5,246 nt of DNA from assembly GCA_026388345.1 (NCBI GenBank), contig JAPLJY010000034.1, positions 1 through 5,246 on the forward strand. Reading direction: 5' to 3'. Positions within the stretch are counted from its first letter, which is position 1; every line of letters begins with the position of its first letter. The DNA comes from Deltaproteobacteria bacterium (GTDB lineage Bacteria > Desulfobacterota > Syntrophia > Syntrophales > UBA5619). A model generated the notes under the pieces. It did not search any database and was not told the origin of the DNA. It saw nothing but the letters and a program-made list of their open reading frames with translations. Shown in pieces: positions 1 to 5,246 of the stretch. A program made the position numbers and the translations under genes.

Positions 1-379
1 CCGCGTAACCGCCGTTTACGTCCCGGCCTGTGGCGCGGAATTGCATGCAGAGGTTCTCGTTGCCGGAGCGACAGGCCGCGCAGATCCCGCAGGCCCAGTG
101 GATCCAGCCCACACCGACGCGGTCTCCCGGACGGAAACGCCCTGCGTCCGGCCCCAGGGCGGCGACTCGCCCGACGACCTGATGCCCCGGGATGACGGGA
201 AAGGCGGGCGGCGGCGTCCTTCCTTCGATCTCGTCCAACTCCGTGTGGCAGACGCCGCAGATGGCCACGCGGATCAGGACCTCGCCCTCGCCGGGCACGG
301 GTTCCGGCGCCTCCGCTGAAGCGAGCGGCGACGGATTTTCCGCGAAACCGGAAACGCCTTTCAGAACCATTGCCTTCAT
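1..379 (-). CDS. Zinc-dependent alcohol dehydrogenase, N-terminal part (cut by window edge)
   Basis: This is the first 126 codons of a medium-chain zinc alcohol dehydrogenase, which would oxidise an alcohol or reduce an aldehyde with NAD(P) in the cytosol. The GroES-like catalytic domain is visible. CGVCHTELD places the catalytic-zinc Cys at residue 44, and PVIPGHQVVG gives His66. The structural-zinc cysteines are Cys97, Cys100, Cys103 and Cys111 (CGICAACRSGNENLC). The residue after the catalytic His is Gln where most relatives have Glu (GHE). From memory, GHQ is common in a bacterial zinc-ADH subgroup, so this is not necessarily a defect. The start ATG (377-379) is preceded by AGGGAGG about five bases upstream, and MKAMVLKG is a typical N-terminus. 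The Rossmann domain and the rest of an expected 330-350 residues lie outside the window, so substrate and cofactor cannot be judged. The gene is divergent from the methyltransferase gene. The family is secure; the subfamily is inferred. Confidence 0.9.
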   Translation of the reverse strand, partial: MKAMVLKGVSGFAENPSPLASAEAPEPVPGEGEVLIRVAICGVCHTELDEIEGRTPPPAFPVIPGHQVVGRVAALGPDAGRFRPGDRVGVGWIHWACGICAACRSGNENLCMQFRATGRDVNGGYA

Positions 380-411
380 GGGACCTCCCTGATTCTTTTC
401 AAAAGAAGGAT

Positions 412-431
412 GATCCGGACGGCGCCGGATC
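412..431. repeat. Inverted repeat at the predicted transcript start of the dehydrogenase
   Basis: GATCCGG (412-418) and CCGGATC (425-431) form a perfect 7-bp inverted repeat around the 6-base centre ACGGCG. It begins directly downstream of the predicted transcription start of the dehydrogenase. It could be an operator or a 5'-leader hairpin. No regulator is visible in the window, so the role is inference. Confidence 0.4.
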
Positions 432-438
432 GGATCGC

Positions 439-467
439 AGTATGGCTTGGCCCGGTGCGTTTTTCAA
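439..467 (-). promoter_or_regulatory. Predicted sigma-70-type promoter of the alcohol dehydrogenase
   Basis: Read on the minus strand, TTGAAA (462-467, 5/6 to consensus) and CATACT (439-444, 4/6) are separated by exactly 17 bases. Transcription would start near 432 and leave a leader of about 50 bases ending in the AGGGAGG ribosome-binding site. Predicted from sequence only. Confidence 0.55.
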
Positions 468-518
468 CCGGAAAATCAGGCGTCACCCCGAAATAGGGAT
501 GGGAACGACCATTTTTAC

Positions 519-547
519 TTGCCTTTTCTCATGGATCCGATTTAAAT
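519..547 (+). promoter_or_regulatory. Predicted promoter of the methyltransferase gene
   Basis: TTGCCT (519-524, 4/6) and TTAAAT (542-547, 4/6) are separated by 17 bases, in an AT-rich stretch. The -10 box ends 8 bases before the ATG at 555, so the transcript would begin at or next to the start codon. No Shine-Dalgarno sequence lies before that ATG, which fits a leaderless mRNA. The individual boxes are only moderately close to consensus. Confidence 0.4.
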
Positions 548-554
548 AAAAAGC

Positions 555-1241
555 ATGATCATAGATCGGAAAAGAACTTTTTACACCTATGAGCTCATTC
601 CCTCGACCTTGGGTGAGATCGGCGTCGTAACCGGGAGCGCAACCCGCAAGCCCCGCCTTTTAGGCGGGGATGAGGGGCGCAATAAAAAACAGACAGCTTC
701 CTTGCCGGGAAGCCCCGCCCTGTGGGCGGGGAGCTTCAAATACGCCGACGGCAGCCGTTCCCGGATCCGGCGGATTCTCCTTCCGGAGGATGGCGTTTCG
801 ATGGCGGACCGGATCCGGCAGGAATTCCCCGGCGCCCTGCCGGCGGCCGCAAGAGGAGAGATCGCCCGGCTGCTGGAAAATTTTCTCGGAGGGAAAGAGG
901 TGGATTTCTCCGCCGTCGATCTGGATCTTGACGGGATGAAGGGTTTTGTGCGGCGCACGCTGACGGCGTGCCGGGAGATCCCGCGGGGACGGGTCGTCAC
1001 GTACGGCGGGCTGGCGGCGGCGCTGGGTGCGCCTGGCGCCGCCAGGGCCGTGGGGAACGCCATGGGCTCGAACCCCTTTGCGCTGATTATCCCCTGTCAC
1101 CGCGTGATTAGGAGCGGCGGCGGCCTCGGCGGTTTCGGCGGCGGCGGTCCCGCGATGAAAAGGAGACTTCTTGAACAGGAGGGAGTCGTTTTCGACGCAC
1201 AAGGGCGCATCCGGCCGGAACATCTTATCGGCAAACGCTGA
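555..1241 (+). CDS. Methylated-DNA--[protein]-cysteine S-methyltransferase with in-frame N-terminal insert
   Basis: This suicide repair protein would transfer the alkyl group from O6-alkylguanine in DNA to its own cysteine. The catalytic motif is IPCHRV, with Cys181. Tyr150 (VVTYGGLA), Arg164 (ARAVGNAMGSNP) and Glu209 (LLEQEG) align with the conserved Tyr, Arg finger and Glu of the Ogt/AGT family. The C-terminal DNA-binding methyltransferase domain runs from about residue 128 to 215. The N-terminal domain is odd: residues 9-25 (FYTYELIPSTLGEIGVV) and residues from about 63 (YADGSRSRIRRILLPEDG) look like normally adjacent segments, separated by about 37 residues encoded by a palindromic element. 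Total length is 228 residues, against a usual 150-190. ATG 555 is the first start after an in-frame stop at 543-545 and lies 8 bases after a predicted -10 box. An in-frame ATG at 801, preceded by GGAGGA, could give a 146-residue protein keeping all catalytic residues. The family is certain; the active N-terminus is not. Confidence 0.88.
   Translation: MIIDRKRTFYTYELIPSTLGEIGVVTGSATRKPRLLGGDEGRNKKQTASLPGSPALWAGSFKYADGSRSRIRRILLPEDGVSMADRIRQEFPGALPAAARGEIARLLENFLGGKEVDFSAVDLDLDGMKGFVRRTLTACREIPRGRVVTYGGLAAALGAPGAARAVGNAMGSNPFALIIPCHRVIRSGGGLGGFGGGGPAMKRRLLEQEGVVFDAQGRIRPEHLIGKR
637..680 (+). repeat. Left hairpin of the palindromic element
   Basis: The core stem CCCCGCCT/AGGCGGGG (651-658 with 662-669) has 8 bp and a TTT loop. 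After an internal loop it extends with CCC/GGG (643-645 with 674-676). Past a two-base AA bulge there is a further GCGC/GCGC pairing (637-640 with 677-680). The compound structure spans 44 bases within coding sequence. Confidence 0.75.
709..737 (+). repeat. Right hairpin of the palindromic element
   Basis: The outer stem GAAG/CTTC (709-712 with 734-737) is joined, through a two-base AG bulge, to the inner stem CCCCGCCC/GGGCGGGG (713-720 with 724-731) with a TGT loop. AA follows directly, giving the terminus TTCAA. A bulged hairpin of this kind is the form recognised by IS200/IS605-type TnpA at element ends (family knowledge). The match here was judged by eye. Confidence 0.75.
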
Positions 1242-1270
1242 AGCCGGGGATTTGGTTTTCCGATGGGTGT

Positions 1271-1612
1271 TTACCGCCGCTGATGCGATCTGATCCGGTT
1301 GGACAGGTCGTACCATTTCTGCACGCCGTTTTCGAGCCGGTAGTAATGAATGATGTACGCGACCGCCAGGATCATCAGCAGCCCGAAGAGGACAAAATGG
1401 GACAGAATCGGTTCGAAGATGGTGAACCCCAGGGCCAGCAGGGCAAACAAGCAAACAAACAGCATGACCAGCAGATGGACCAGCCTCTCATGCTGCATCC
1501 ACCGGATTTGCCTGTCGTGATCCTCCAGAAGCTCCCGCCATTCCTCCGGGCCGAGATCCTTTTCAAGCATCTCCCGGACGTACCGTTCATGACACTTCAT
1601 ATAATCGATCAT
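1271..1612 (-). CDS. Conserved small membrane protein with two transmembrane helices, function unknown
   Basis: This 113-residue protein has an amphipathic, charged N-terminus (residues 1-43, including LGPEEWRELLEDHDRQIRWMQHERL). Two hydrophobic segments follow, at about 44-66 (LVHLLVMLFVCLFALLALGF) and 69-91, and then a polar tail, YRLENGVQKWYDLSNR. The short turn between the helices (EPILSH) suggests a helical hairpin with both ends on one side, probably the cytoplasm. From memory, similar QHER...HLLV and HYY.LENGVQ..Y signatures occur in unannotated small membrane proteins of clostridia and other anaerobes; I know no function. ATG 1612 is preferred because AGGGAAAG precedes it. The frame is open to a TTG at 1678, but that extension looks unlikely. 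The gene ends 29 bases from the convergent methyltransferase gene, with no terminator visible between them. Confidence 0.8.
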   Translation of the reverse strand: MIDYMKCHERYVREMLEKDLGPEEWRELLEDHDRQIRWMQHERLVHLLVMLFVCLFALLALGFTIFEPILSHFVLFGLLMILAVAYIIHYYRLENGVQKWYDLSNRIRSHQRR

Positions 1613-1716
1613 GGTCTTTCCCTGAAGGATGATGGCTTGGAATACCGCTGCCTTTGAGTCAATGGCATTCTTGGGCAAAGCTGAAACGGGGGGTGTCCGT
1701 CTATTGCGCCGGCGGA

Positions 1717-1745
1717 AGTATACGAAGGGGAATTCCGGGTGTCAA
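1717..1745 (-). promoter_or_regulatory. Strong predicted promoter of the small membrane protein
   Basis: On the minus strand, TTGACA (1740-1745, 6/6) and TATACT (1717-1722, 5/6) are separated by exactly 17 bases. This is one of the two best promoter matches in the window. Transcription would start near 1710 and leave a leader of about 98 bases before ATG 1612. The spacer contains the perfect 8-bp palindrome GGAATTCC (1729-1736), which may be chance. Confidence 0.65.
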
Positions 1746-1760
1746 ATGTTTTCAATCCGT

Positions 1761-1789
1761 TTGCATTTGCTTCGGGAGTGGCCTACATT
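1761..1789 (+). promoter_or_regulatory. Predicted promoter of recD2
   Basis: TTGCAT (1761-1766, 3/6) and TACATT (1784-1789, 4/6) are separated by 17 bases. The -10 box ends 7 bases before ATG 1796, so the expected transcription start coincides with the start codon (leaderless). The -35 box is weak. This promoter is back to back with that of the small membrane protein, with 15 bases between the two -35 boxes. Confidence 0.4.
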
Positions 1790-1795
1790 ATCCCC

Positions 1796-3985
1796 ATGAC
1801 CCCCGACAACCTTTCCGAACTGCGCGGCCAGATCGAGCGGATCACCTTCACCAGCGAGGAGAACAGCTTCACGATCGCCCGGGTGAAGGTCTACGGCCGC
1901 AAGGAGCTGGTCACCGCCGTCGGCCACATCGTCAACCCCATCCCCGGCGAGATCGTCACCATGAAGGGCGAATGGGGCCGCCATCCCAAATACGGGGAGC
2001 AGTTCAAGATCGTCTCTTGCGAATGCGCCGTCCCCGCCACGGTCCACGGAATCGAGAAGTATCTGGGCTCGGGGCTGATCAAGGGTATCGGCCCTGTCAT
2101 GGCCAAGCGGATCGTCAAACGGTTCAAGGAGGAGACCCTCGATATCATCGAAAAGTCGATCTCCCGGCTCTCCGAGATCGGCGGGATCGGCCCCAAGCGG
2201 ATCGCCATGATCCGGAAGGCGTGGGACGAGCAGAAGGAGATCCGCTCCGTCATGATCTTCCTGCAGGACCACGGCGTCGGCTCGGGCTATGCCGCCCGGA
2301 TCTACAGGCAGTACGGAAACGAATCGATCAACGTCGTCCGGGAGAACCCTTACCGCCTGGCGACGGACGTCTCCGGGATCGGCTTTGTGACCGCCGACAA
2401 GATCGCCGAGAAGCTGGGTTTCGCCCGGGATTCGGAGCTCCGCGCCGAGGCGGGGATCCTCTACGTCCTCCATGAGCTGACCGACGAAGGGCACGTCTAC
2501 TACCCCTACGAGCCCCTGCTCGCCAAGTGCAAGGAGATCCTCGACATCAACGGGGAGATCATCGTCCGGTCGTTCGGGATTCTCGTCGAGGGCAAAAGGA
2601 TCATCCTGGAGGACCTCAACCGTGATCCGGCGGCCTTCCGGGAAAACCACAAGGCGGTCTACCTGACCGCGTATTTCCTGGCCGAAAAGCTGCTCGCCCA
2701 CCACCTCCGGACGCTGATCCAAAGCCCCCGGGTCGTCAAAAAGATCGATGCGGACAGGGCAATTCCCTGGATCCAGGAGAAGCTCGCCATCACGCTGGCC
2801 GAAAAGCAGATCGAGGCGATCCGGGCGGTCGCCGATCACAAGGTGATGGTCGTTACGGGAGGGCCCGGGACGGGGAAGACGACGATCATCAACGCGATGA
2901 TCCGGATCTTCGCGGGGCTCCGGACAAAGATTCTACTCGCCGCCCCGACCGGCCGGGCCGCCAAAAGGATGACCGAGGCCACCGGCCACGAGGCCAAGAC
3001 GATCCACCGCCTCCTCGAATACAGTTTCCAAAAGGGCGGATTCCAGAGGGACGCCGGATCGCCCCTCGACTGCGACCTTTTGATCGTCGATGAGGCCTCG
3101 ATGATCGACACCCTGCTGATGCACCACCTGCTCAAGGCCGTGCCGCCGCGGGCGACTTTTGTCCTCGTGGGCGACGTAAACCAGCTCCCCTCCGTCGGGG
3201 CGGGGAATGTTCTCAAGGATATCATCGATTCGCAGGCCGTCCCCGTCGTCGAGCTCAACGAGATCTTCCGCCAGGCCCGGGAGAGCTCGATCATCGTCAA
3301 CGCCCACCGGATCAACCAGGGGCAGATGCCCAATCTCGATAGTTCCCGGGAGAAGCTGGACGATTTTTACTTCATCGAGCAGGAGGACCCCCAGCGGGTG
3401 CTTGAGCTGATCATCACCCTGGTCAAGGAACGGATCCCGAAGCGGTTCGGTTTCGATCCCCTCGACGATGTCCAGGTCCTCACGCCGATGCACCGGGGGA
3501 TCATCGGGGGCCAGAACCTCAACGTCGAACTCCAGAAAGCGCTGAACCCCGGCGAGGAGGGGGTGAGCCGGATGGGGAGGCTCTATCGGATCGGCGACAA
3601 GGTGATGCAGATCTTGAACAACTACGACAAGGAGGTCTACAACGGCGACATCGGCCGGATCACCGATATCGACACGGAGGGGCAGGAGGTGCTGGTTTCC
3701 ATCGACGGCCGGGAGATCCCCTACGACTTCTCGGAGCTGGACGAACTCGTCCACGCCTACGCGGTCTCCATCCACAAGTCCCAGGGCTCCGAATACCCGG
3801 CCGTGGTGATCCCGATCCTGACCCAGCACTACATCCTCCTCCAGCGCAACCTCCTGTACACCGGCGTAACCAGGGGGAAGAAGCTCGTCGTCATCATCGG
3901 GACAAAAAAGGCGATGGCGATCGCGATCAGGAACAACAAGACCGAGGAGCGATACACGCTGTTGAGCGAGCGGCTGAGGGGTTGA
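1796..3985 (+). CDS. recD2: RecD2-type ATP-dependent DNA helicase (RecD/TraA family, SF1B)
   Basis: This 729-residue protein would be a 5'-3' DNA helicase of the RecD2 class, which works in recombination and repair without RecB and RecC. Numbered from ATG 1796, an OB-like N-terminal domain covers about 10-75. Helix-hairpin-helix segments follow at about 90-110 (KGIGPVMAKRI), 122-143 (IGGIGPKRI) and 184-208 (VSGIGFVTADKI). The helicase core has Walker A GGPGTGKTT (355-363), motif Ia APTGRAAKRM, Walker B LLIVDEASM (428-436), GDVNQLPSVGAG (459-470), EIFRQ (489-493), the VYNGDIG segment near 615, AVSIHKSQGSEYP (656-668) and YTGVTRGKKL (688-697). All core motifs are intact and the length matches the family. 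The frame is open to GTG 1739, which has AAGGGG 8 bases upstream. The extra 19 residues look unconserved, however, and that region carries two promoters, so ATG 1796 is preferred. The gene stands alone between oppositely oriented neighbours. Confidence 0.95.
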   Translation: MTPDNLSELRGQIERITFTSEENSFTIARVKVYGRKELVTAVGHIVNPIPGEIVTMKGEWGRHPKYGEQFKIVSCECAVPATVHGIEKYLGSGLIKGIGPVMAKRIVKRFKEETLDIIEKSISRLSEIGGIGPKRIAMIRKAWDEQKEIRSVMIFLQDHGVGSGYAARIYRQYGNESINVVRENPYRLATDVSGIGFVTADKIAEKLGFARDSELRAEAGILYVLHELTDEGHVYYPYEPLLAKCKEILDINGEIIVRSFGILVEGKRIILEDLNRDPAAFRENHKAVYLTAYFLAEKLLAHHLRTLIQSPRVVKKIDADRAIPWIQEKLAITLAEKQIEAIRAVADHKVMVVTGGPGTGKTTIINAMIRIFAGLRTKILLAAPTGRAAKRMTEATGHEAKTIHRLLEYSFQKGGFQRDAGSPLDCDLLIVDEASMIDTLLMHHLLKAVPPRATFVLVGDVNQLPSVGAGNVLKDIIDSQAVPVVELNEIFRQARESSIIVNAHRINQGQMPNLDSSREKLDDFYFIEQEDPQRVLELIITLVKERIPKRFGFDPLDDVQVLTPMHRGIIGGQNLNVELQKALNPGEEGVSRMGRLYRIGDKVMQILNNYDKEVYNGDIGRITDIDTEGQEVLVSIDGREIPYDFSELDELVHAYAVSIHKSQGSEYPAVVIPILTQHYILLQRNLLYTGVTRGKKLVVIIGTKKAMAIAIRNNKTEERYTLLSERLRG

Positions 3986-4138
3986 TGCGGGAATGTACCG
4001 GGAGCGGATAGGACAGACGGGTTTGTACACAGGATGGGGAAATTCTTGCATCACGCGTTGAAAAGGCTTGGCTTCTACAAGTCCTCAGCCCTCGAAATGA
4101 GATCGAGGTGGAGATTACCATTTGAACTGTTTTTGAGG
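3986..4138. other. Convergent intergenic gap, no recognised feature
   Basis: These 153 bases separate the 3' ends of recD2 and the diguanylate cyclase gene. I see no coding sequence with recognisable similarity and no convincing bidirectional terminator. The only local structure is a 6-bp inverted repeat, CCTCGA/TCGAGG (4090-4095 with 4103-4108), without a T-run on either strand. Confidence 0.5.
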
Positions 4139-5056
4139 TTATAACTCAGAACAAACCCTGTCCTTCCCGTTCTTTTTTCCCTGGTACATGAGTTGGTCAA
4201 CCCGGTGAACGAAGGCCTTCATATCCTCCTGCGGCTTGTACTGCGAAAGCCCGATGCTCACCGTTACATGGACGTCCTGACCCGGCGCCGGAGAGAAATT
4301 CTCCTTCTTGAATTCCATCCTGATTCTTTCCGCTGTAACGGCGCAGTCCCTGCCTGTGGTCATAGGCAGGAGGATGGTGAATTCCTCGCCGCCGTAACGG
4401 TAGGCGGAATCCGTCTGGCGCAGGCAGCGTTTGACCACCTGTCCGAGTCGCAACAAGACCTGGTCTCCCTCGATATGACCGTAAGCATCGTTGAACCGTT
4501 TGAAATCGTCGAGATCGAGAAGCAGCAGGGTCAAAGGCTGTCCGTAGCGGTCCGCCCGATCGATCTCCATCTTGATCTGATGATAAAAATGCCGGGAATT
4601 GTAAAGCTGTGTGAGATCATCGACAATACTGAGTTCGCGGTATCTTTTTTCACTCTCCCTCAGCGCCTCCTCTATCCGCCTGCGCTCGGTGATGTCTTCG
4701 ATCACCCCTAACCTCAGGGTTGGCCTGGCTTCGGAGGGATCGAGCGGAGTCACGAAAACCCTGGCCCATACGACCGTTCCATCCTTTTTCCGATAACGCT
4801 TTTCCCAGGAGGATTCCCGGGCGACCCCGGCACTGATCCGCTCGATATGGTCGAGATCCACGCGGTGATCGTCCGGGTGGGTGATATCGTGGATGGACCC
4901 CTGCAGCAGCTCCTCGGCTGAGTAACCCACGATCTCACAGAAGCGGCGGTTCACCTTCACAAAACGGCTGTGGGCGGCCTCGACAATAACCATCCCCACC
5001 GCCGCTTGTTCGAAGACCGCCTGCAACTGTTGATTGATAAGGACTTCCTTTTTCAC
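4139..5056 (-). CDS. PAS-GGDEF diguanylate cyclase, cytosolic
   Basis: This 305-residue signalling enzyme is predicted to make cyclic di-GMP from two GTP. An N-terminal PAS domain with its PAC end covers about residues 8-125 (AVFEQAAVGMVIVE, NRRFCEIVGYSAEEL, LGVIEDITERR). A short helical linker (IEEALRESEKRYRELS) leads into the GGDEF domain at about 141-303. Catalytic-site features are intact: DDLTQLYNSRHF (146-157), DLDDFKRFND (181-190), GH..GD (193-198) and the signature GGEEF (222-226). RQTD (213-216) sits five residues before the signature, matching the RxxD inhibitory site, so feedback control by cyclic di-GMP is likely. No membrane segment is present; the PAS ligand cannot be told. GTG 5056 is chosen because the PAS domain starts soon after it and a strong promoter lies just upstream. 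An earlier in-frame ATG at 5143 would read through that promoter and the IS-like repeats. Confidence 0.9.
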   Translation of the reverse strand: MKKEVLINQQLQAVFEQAAVGMVIVEAAHSRFVKVNRRFCEIVGYSAEELLQGSIHDITHPDDHRVDLDHIERISAGVARESSWEKRYRKKDGTVVWARVFVTPLDPSEARPTLRLGVIEDITERRRIEEALRESEKRYRELSIVDDLTQLYNSRHFYHQIKMEIDRADRYGQPLTLLLLDLDDFKRFNDAYGHIEGDQVLLRLGQVVKRCLRQTDSAYRYGGEEFTILLPMTTGRDCAVTAERIRMEFKKENFSPAPGQDVHVTVSIGLSQYKPQEDMKAFVHRVDQLMYQGKKNGKDRVCSEL

Positions 5057-5062
5057 GGTGAG

Positions 5063-5091
5063 AGTATATGAAGAAGGATTTTGGGTGTCAA
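5063..5091 (-). promoter_or_regulatory. Strong predicted promoter of the diguanylate cyclase
   Basis: On the minus strand, TTGACA (5086-5091, 6/6) and TATACT (5063-5068, 5/6) have a 17-base spacer. The -10 box ends 7 bases before GTG 5056, so transcription should start at the start codon, and no Shine-Dalgarno sequence precedes it. This supports a leaderless mRNA and fixes the start choice. Confidence 0.65.
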
Positions 5092-5107
5092 GAGAAGTTT
5101 GGCACAA

Positions 5108-5160
5108 TGTCAAGCCAAAGTAGAAATGTCCTATTCCTAGCAAAGTAGAAATGTCCTATT
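5108..5160. repeat. Two direct 20-bp repeats, probable end of an insertion sequence
   Basis: CAAAGTAGAAATGTCCTATT occurs exactly twice, at 5116-5135 and 5141-5160, with a 25-bp period. TGTCAAGC at 5108 precedes the first copy and could be the outer tip. Repeated terminal motifs of this kind are known as transposase-binding sites in several DDE-type insertion sequences, such as the IS21 group. I cannot name the element. The other end lies outside the window. Confidence 0.5.
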
Positions 5161-5163
5161 TGG

Positions 5164-5246
5164 TCAATAGGCAGATATCCTCCGTTGTCGGGAGGGCATC
5201 CAGTCTTTCCAGCTCTTGTTCCAGGGGTGATTTTTCGCTGGTTTGG
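5164..5246 (-). CDS. Possible C-terminal tail of an IS transposase (cut by window edge)
   Basis: Reading leftwards from the window edge gives 26 codons, KPAKNHPWNKSWKDWM..., ending at TGA (5164-5166), four bases before the IS-like repeats. A P-x-x-N/D-H-P-W tail recalls the C-termini of some integrase-type DDE transposases (memory only). A second frame is also open over the same bases, SPLEQELERLDALPTTEDIC..., with its stop TAG at 5156-5158 inside a repeat, and it cannot be ruled out. The piece is too short to identify; its position next to the repeats is the main support. Confidence 0.35.
   Translation of the reverse strand, partial: KPAKNHPWNKSWKDWMPSRQRRISAY

Larger units (their letters stand above)
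632..739 (+). mobile_element. Palindromic element resembling IS200/IS605 ends, inserted in the methyltransferase gene
   Basis: The block holds two similar GC-rich hairpins in the same orientation. Each starts AAGCCCCGCC and closes with GGCGGGGA, and they are spaced 62 bp apart. The second is followed by CTTCAA. Subterminal hairpins and a right cleavage site such as TCAA are known for IS200/IS605-type elements, and small non-autonomous derivatives of that group occur. No transposase gene is present here. The exact ends are inferred: 632-739 is 108 bp, a multiple of three, and removing it would rejoin VV(T) to YADGS in frame. Alternatives are a REP/RAYT-type palindromic repeat, or a remnant of the 3' end of a larger tnpB-carrying element. 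Confidence 0.5.

Noticed and set aside
660..1454. Minus-strand open frame of 264 codons across the methyltransferase gene and its convergent neighbour
   Set aside because: It overlaps two real genes and shows no family motifs. It exists because of GC-rich codon bias.
1739..1795. GTG 1739 as the start of recD2
   Set aside because: It has a fair Shine-Dalgarno sequence, but the 19 extra residues look unlike the family N-terminus and the stretch is occupied by the recD2 promoter, which predicts transcription from ATG 1796.
1742..2839. Long minus-strand open frame (365 codons) opposite recD2
   Set aside because: It is a shadow of recD2 caused by its GC-biased codons. It encodes Asp/Leu/Gly-rich sequence with no recognisable domain, while the opposite strand carries intact helicase motifs.
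2933..4054. Second long minus-strand open frame (373 codons) opposite the 3' half of recD2
   Set aside because: It has the same low-complexity composition and overlaps the helicase core completely, so it is also treated as a shadow.
4090..4108. Inverted repeat CCTCGA/TCGAGG as a terminator between convergent genes
   Set aside because: The stem has only 6 bp with a 7-base loop and no T-run follows on either strand, so it does not meet the pattern of an intrinsic terminator.
5057..5143. Upstream extension of the diguanylate cyclase to ATG 5143
   Set aside because: The extension runs through the near-consensus promoter and into the IS-like repeats, and it adds no domain.
5116..5160. The two 20-bp repeats as a CRISPR array
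   Set aside because: There are only two copies with a 5-base gap, no spacer-sized interval and no cas genes. An IS terminus fits better.

Overview
This window of about 5.2 kb looks like chromosomal DNA from a moderately GC-rich bacterium. I lean towards a Desulfobacterota (former Deltaproteobacteria) or Syntrophus-like anaerobe. The hints are C/G-ending codons, a RecD2-type helicase, and a cytosolic PAS-GGDEF protein. This is an impression from composition and gene content; no phylogenetic test was possible.

Layout, left to right: (1) the N-terminal part of a zinc-dependent alcohol dehydrogenase on the minus strand, cut by the left edge (1-379); (2) a divergent promoter region (380-554); (3) a methylated-DNA--protein-cysteine methyltransferase on the plus strand (555-1241); (4) a convergent small two-helix membrane protein on the minus strand (1271-1612); (5) a divergent promoter region (1613-1795); (6) recD2 on the plus strand (1796-3985); (7) a convergent gap with no recognised feature (3986-4138); (8) a PAS-GGDEF diguanylate cyclase on the minus strand (4139-5056); (9) two copies of a 20-bp repeat that look like one end of an insertion sequence, followed by the probable C-terminal tail of its transposase (5108-5246). 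The strands alternate, so the genes are mostly separate transcription units and not one operon. The methyltransferase and RecD2 both serve DNA repair, but nothing shows that they are co-regulated.

The most unusual feature lies inside the methyltransferase gene. A palindrome-rich block of about 108 bp, with two similar GC-rich hairpins, sits in the 5' part of the reading frame. It resembles the hairpin ends of IS200/IS605-type elements and ends in TTCAA. It is read through in frame and adds about 37 residues between what look like two adjacent pieces of the normal N-terminal domain. A second theme is promoter placement. Three genes (methyltransferase, recD2, diguanylate cyclase) have a -35/-10 pair with a 17-bp spacer whose -10 box ends 7-8 bases before the preferred start codon, which predicts leaderless mRNAs. 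The dehydrogenase and the small membrane protein instead have untranslated leaders with Shine-Dalgarno-like sequences. I found no tRNA, rRNA, CRISPR array or convincing intrinsic terminator.
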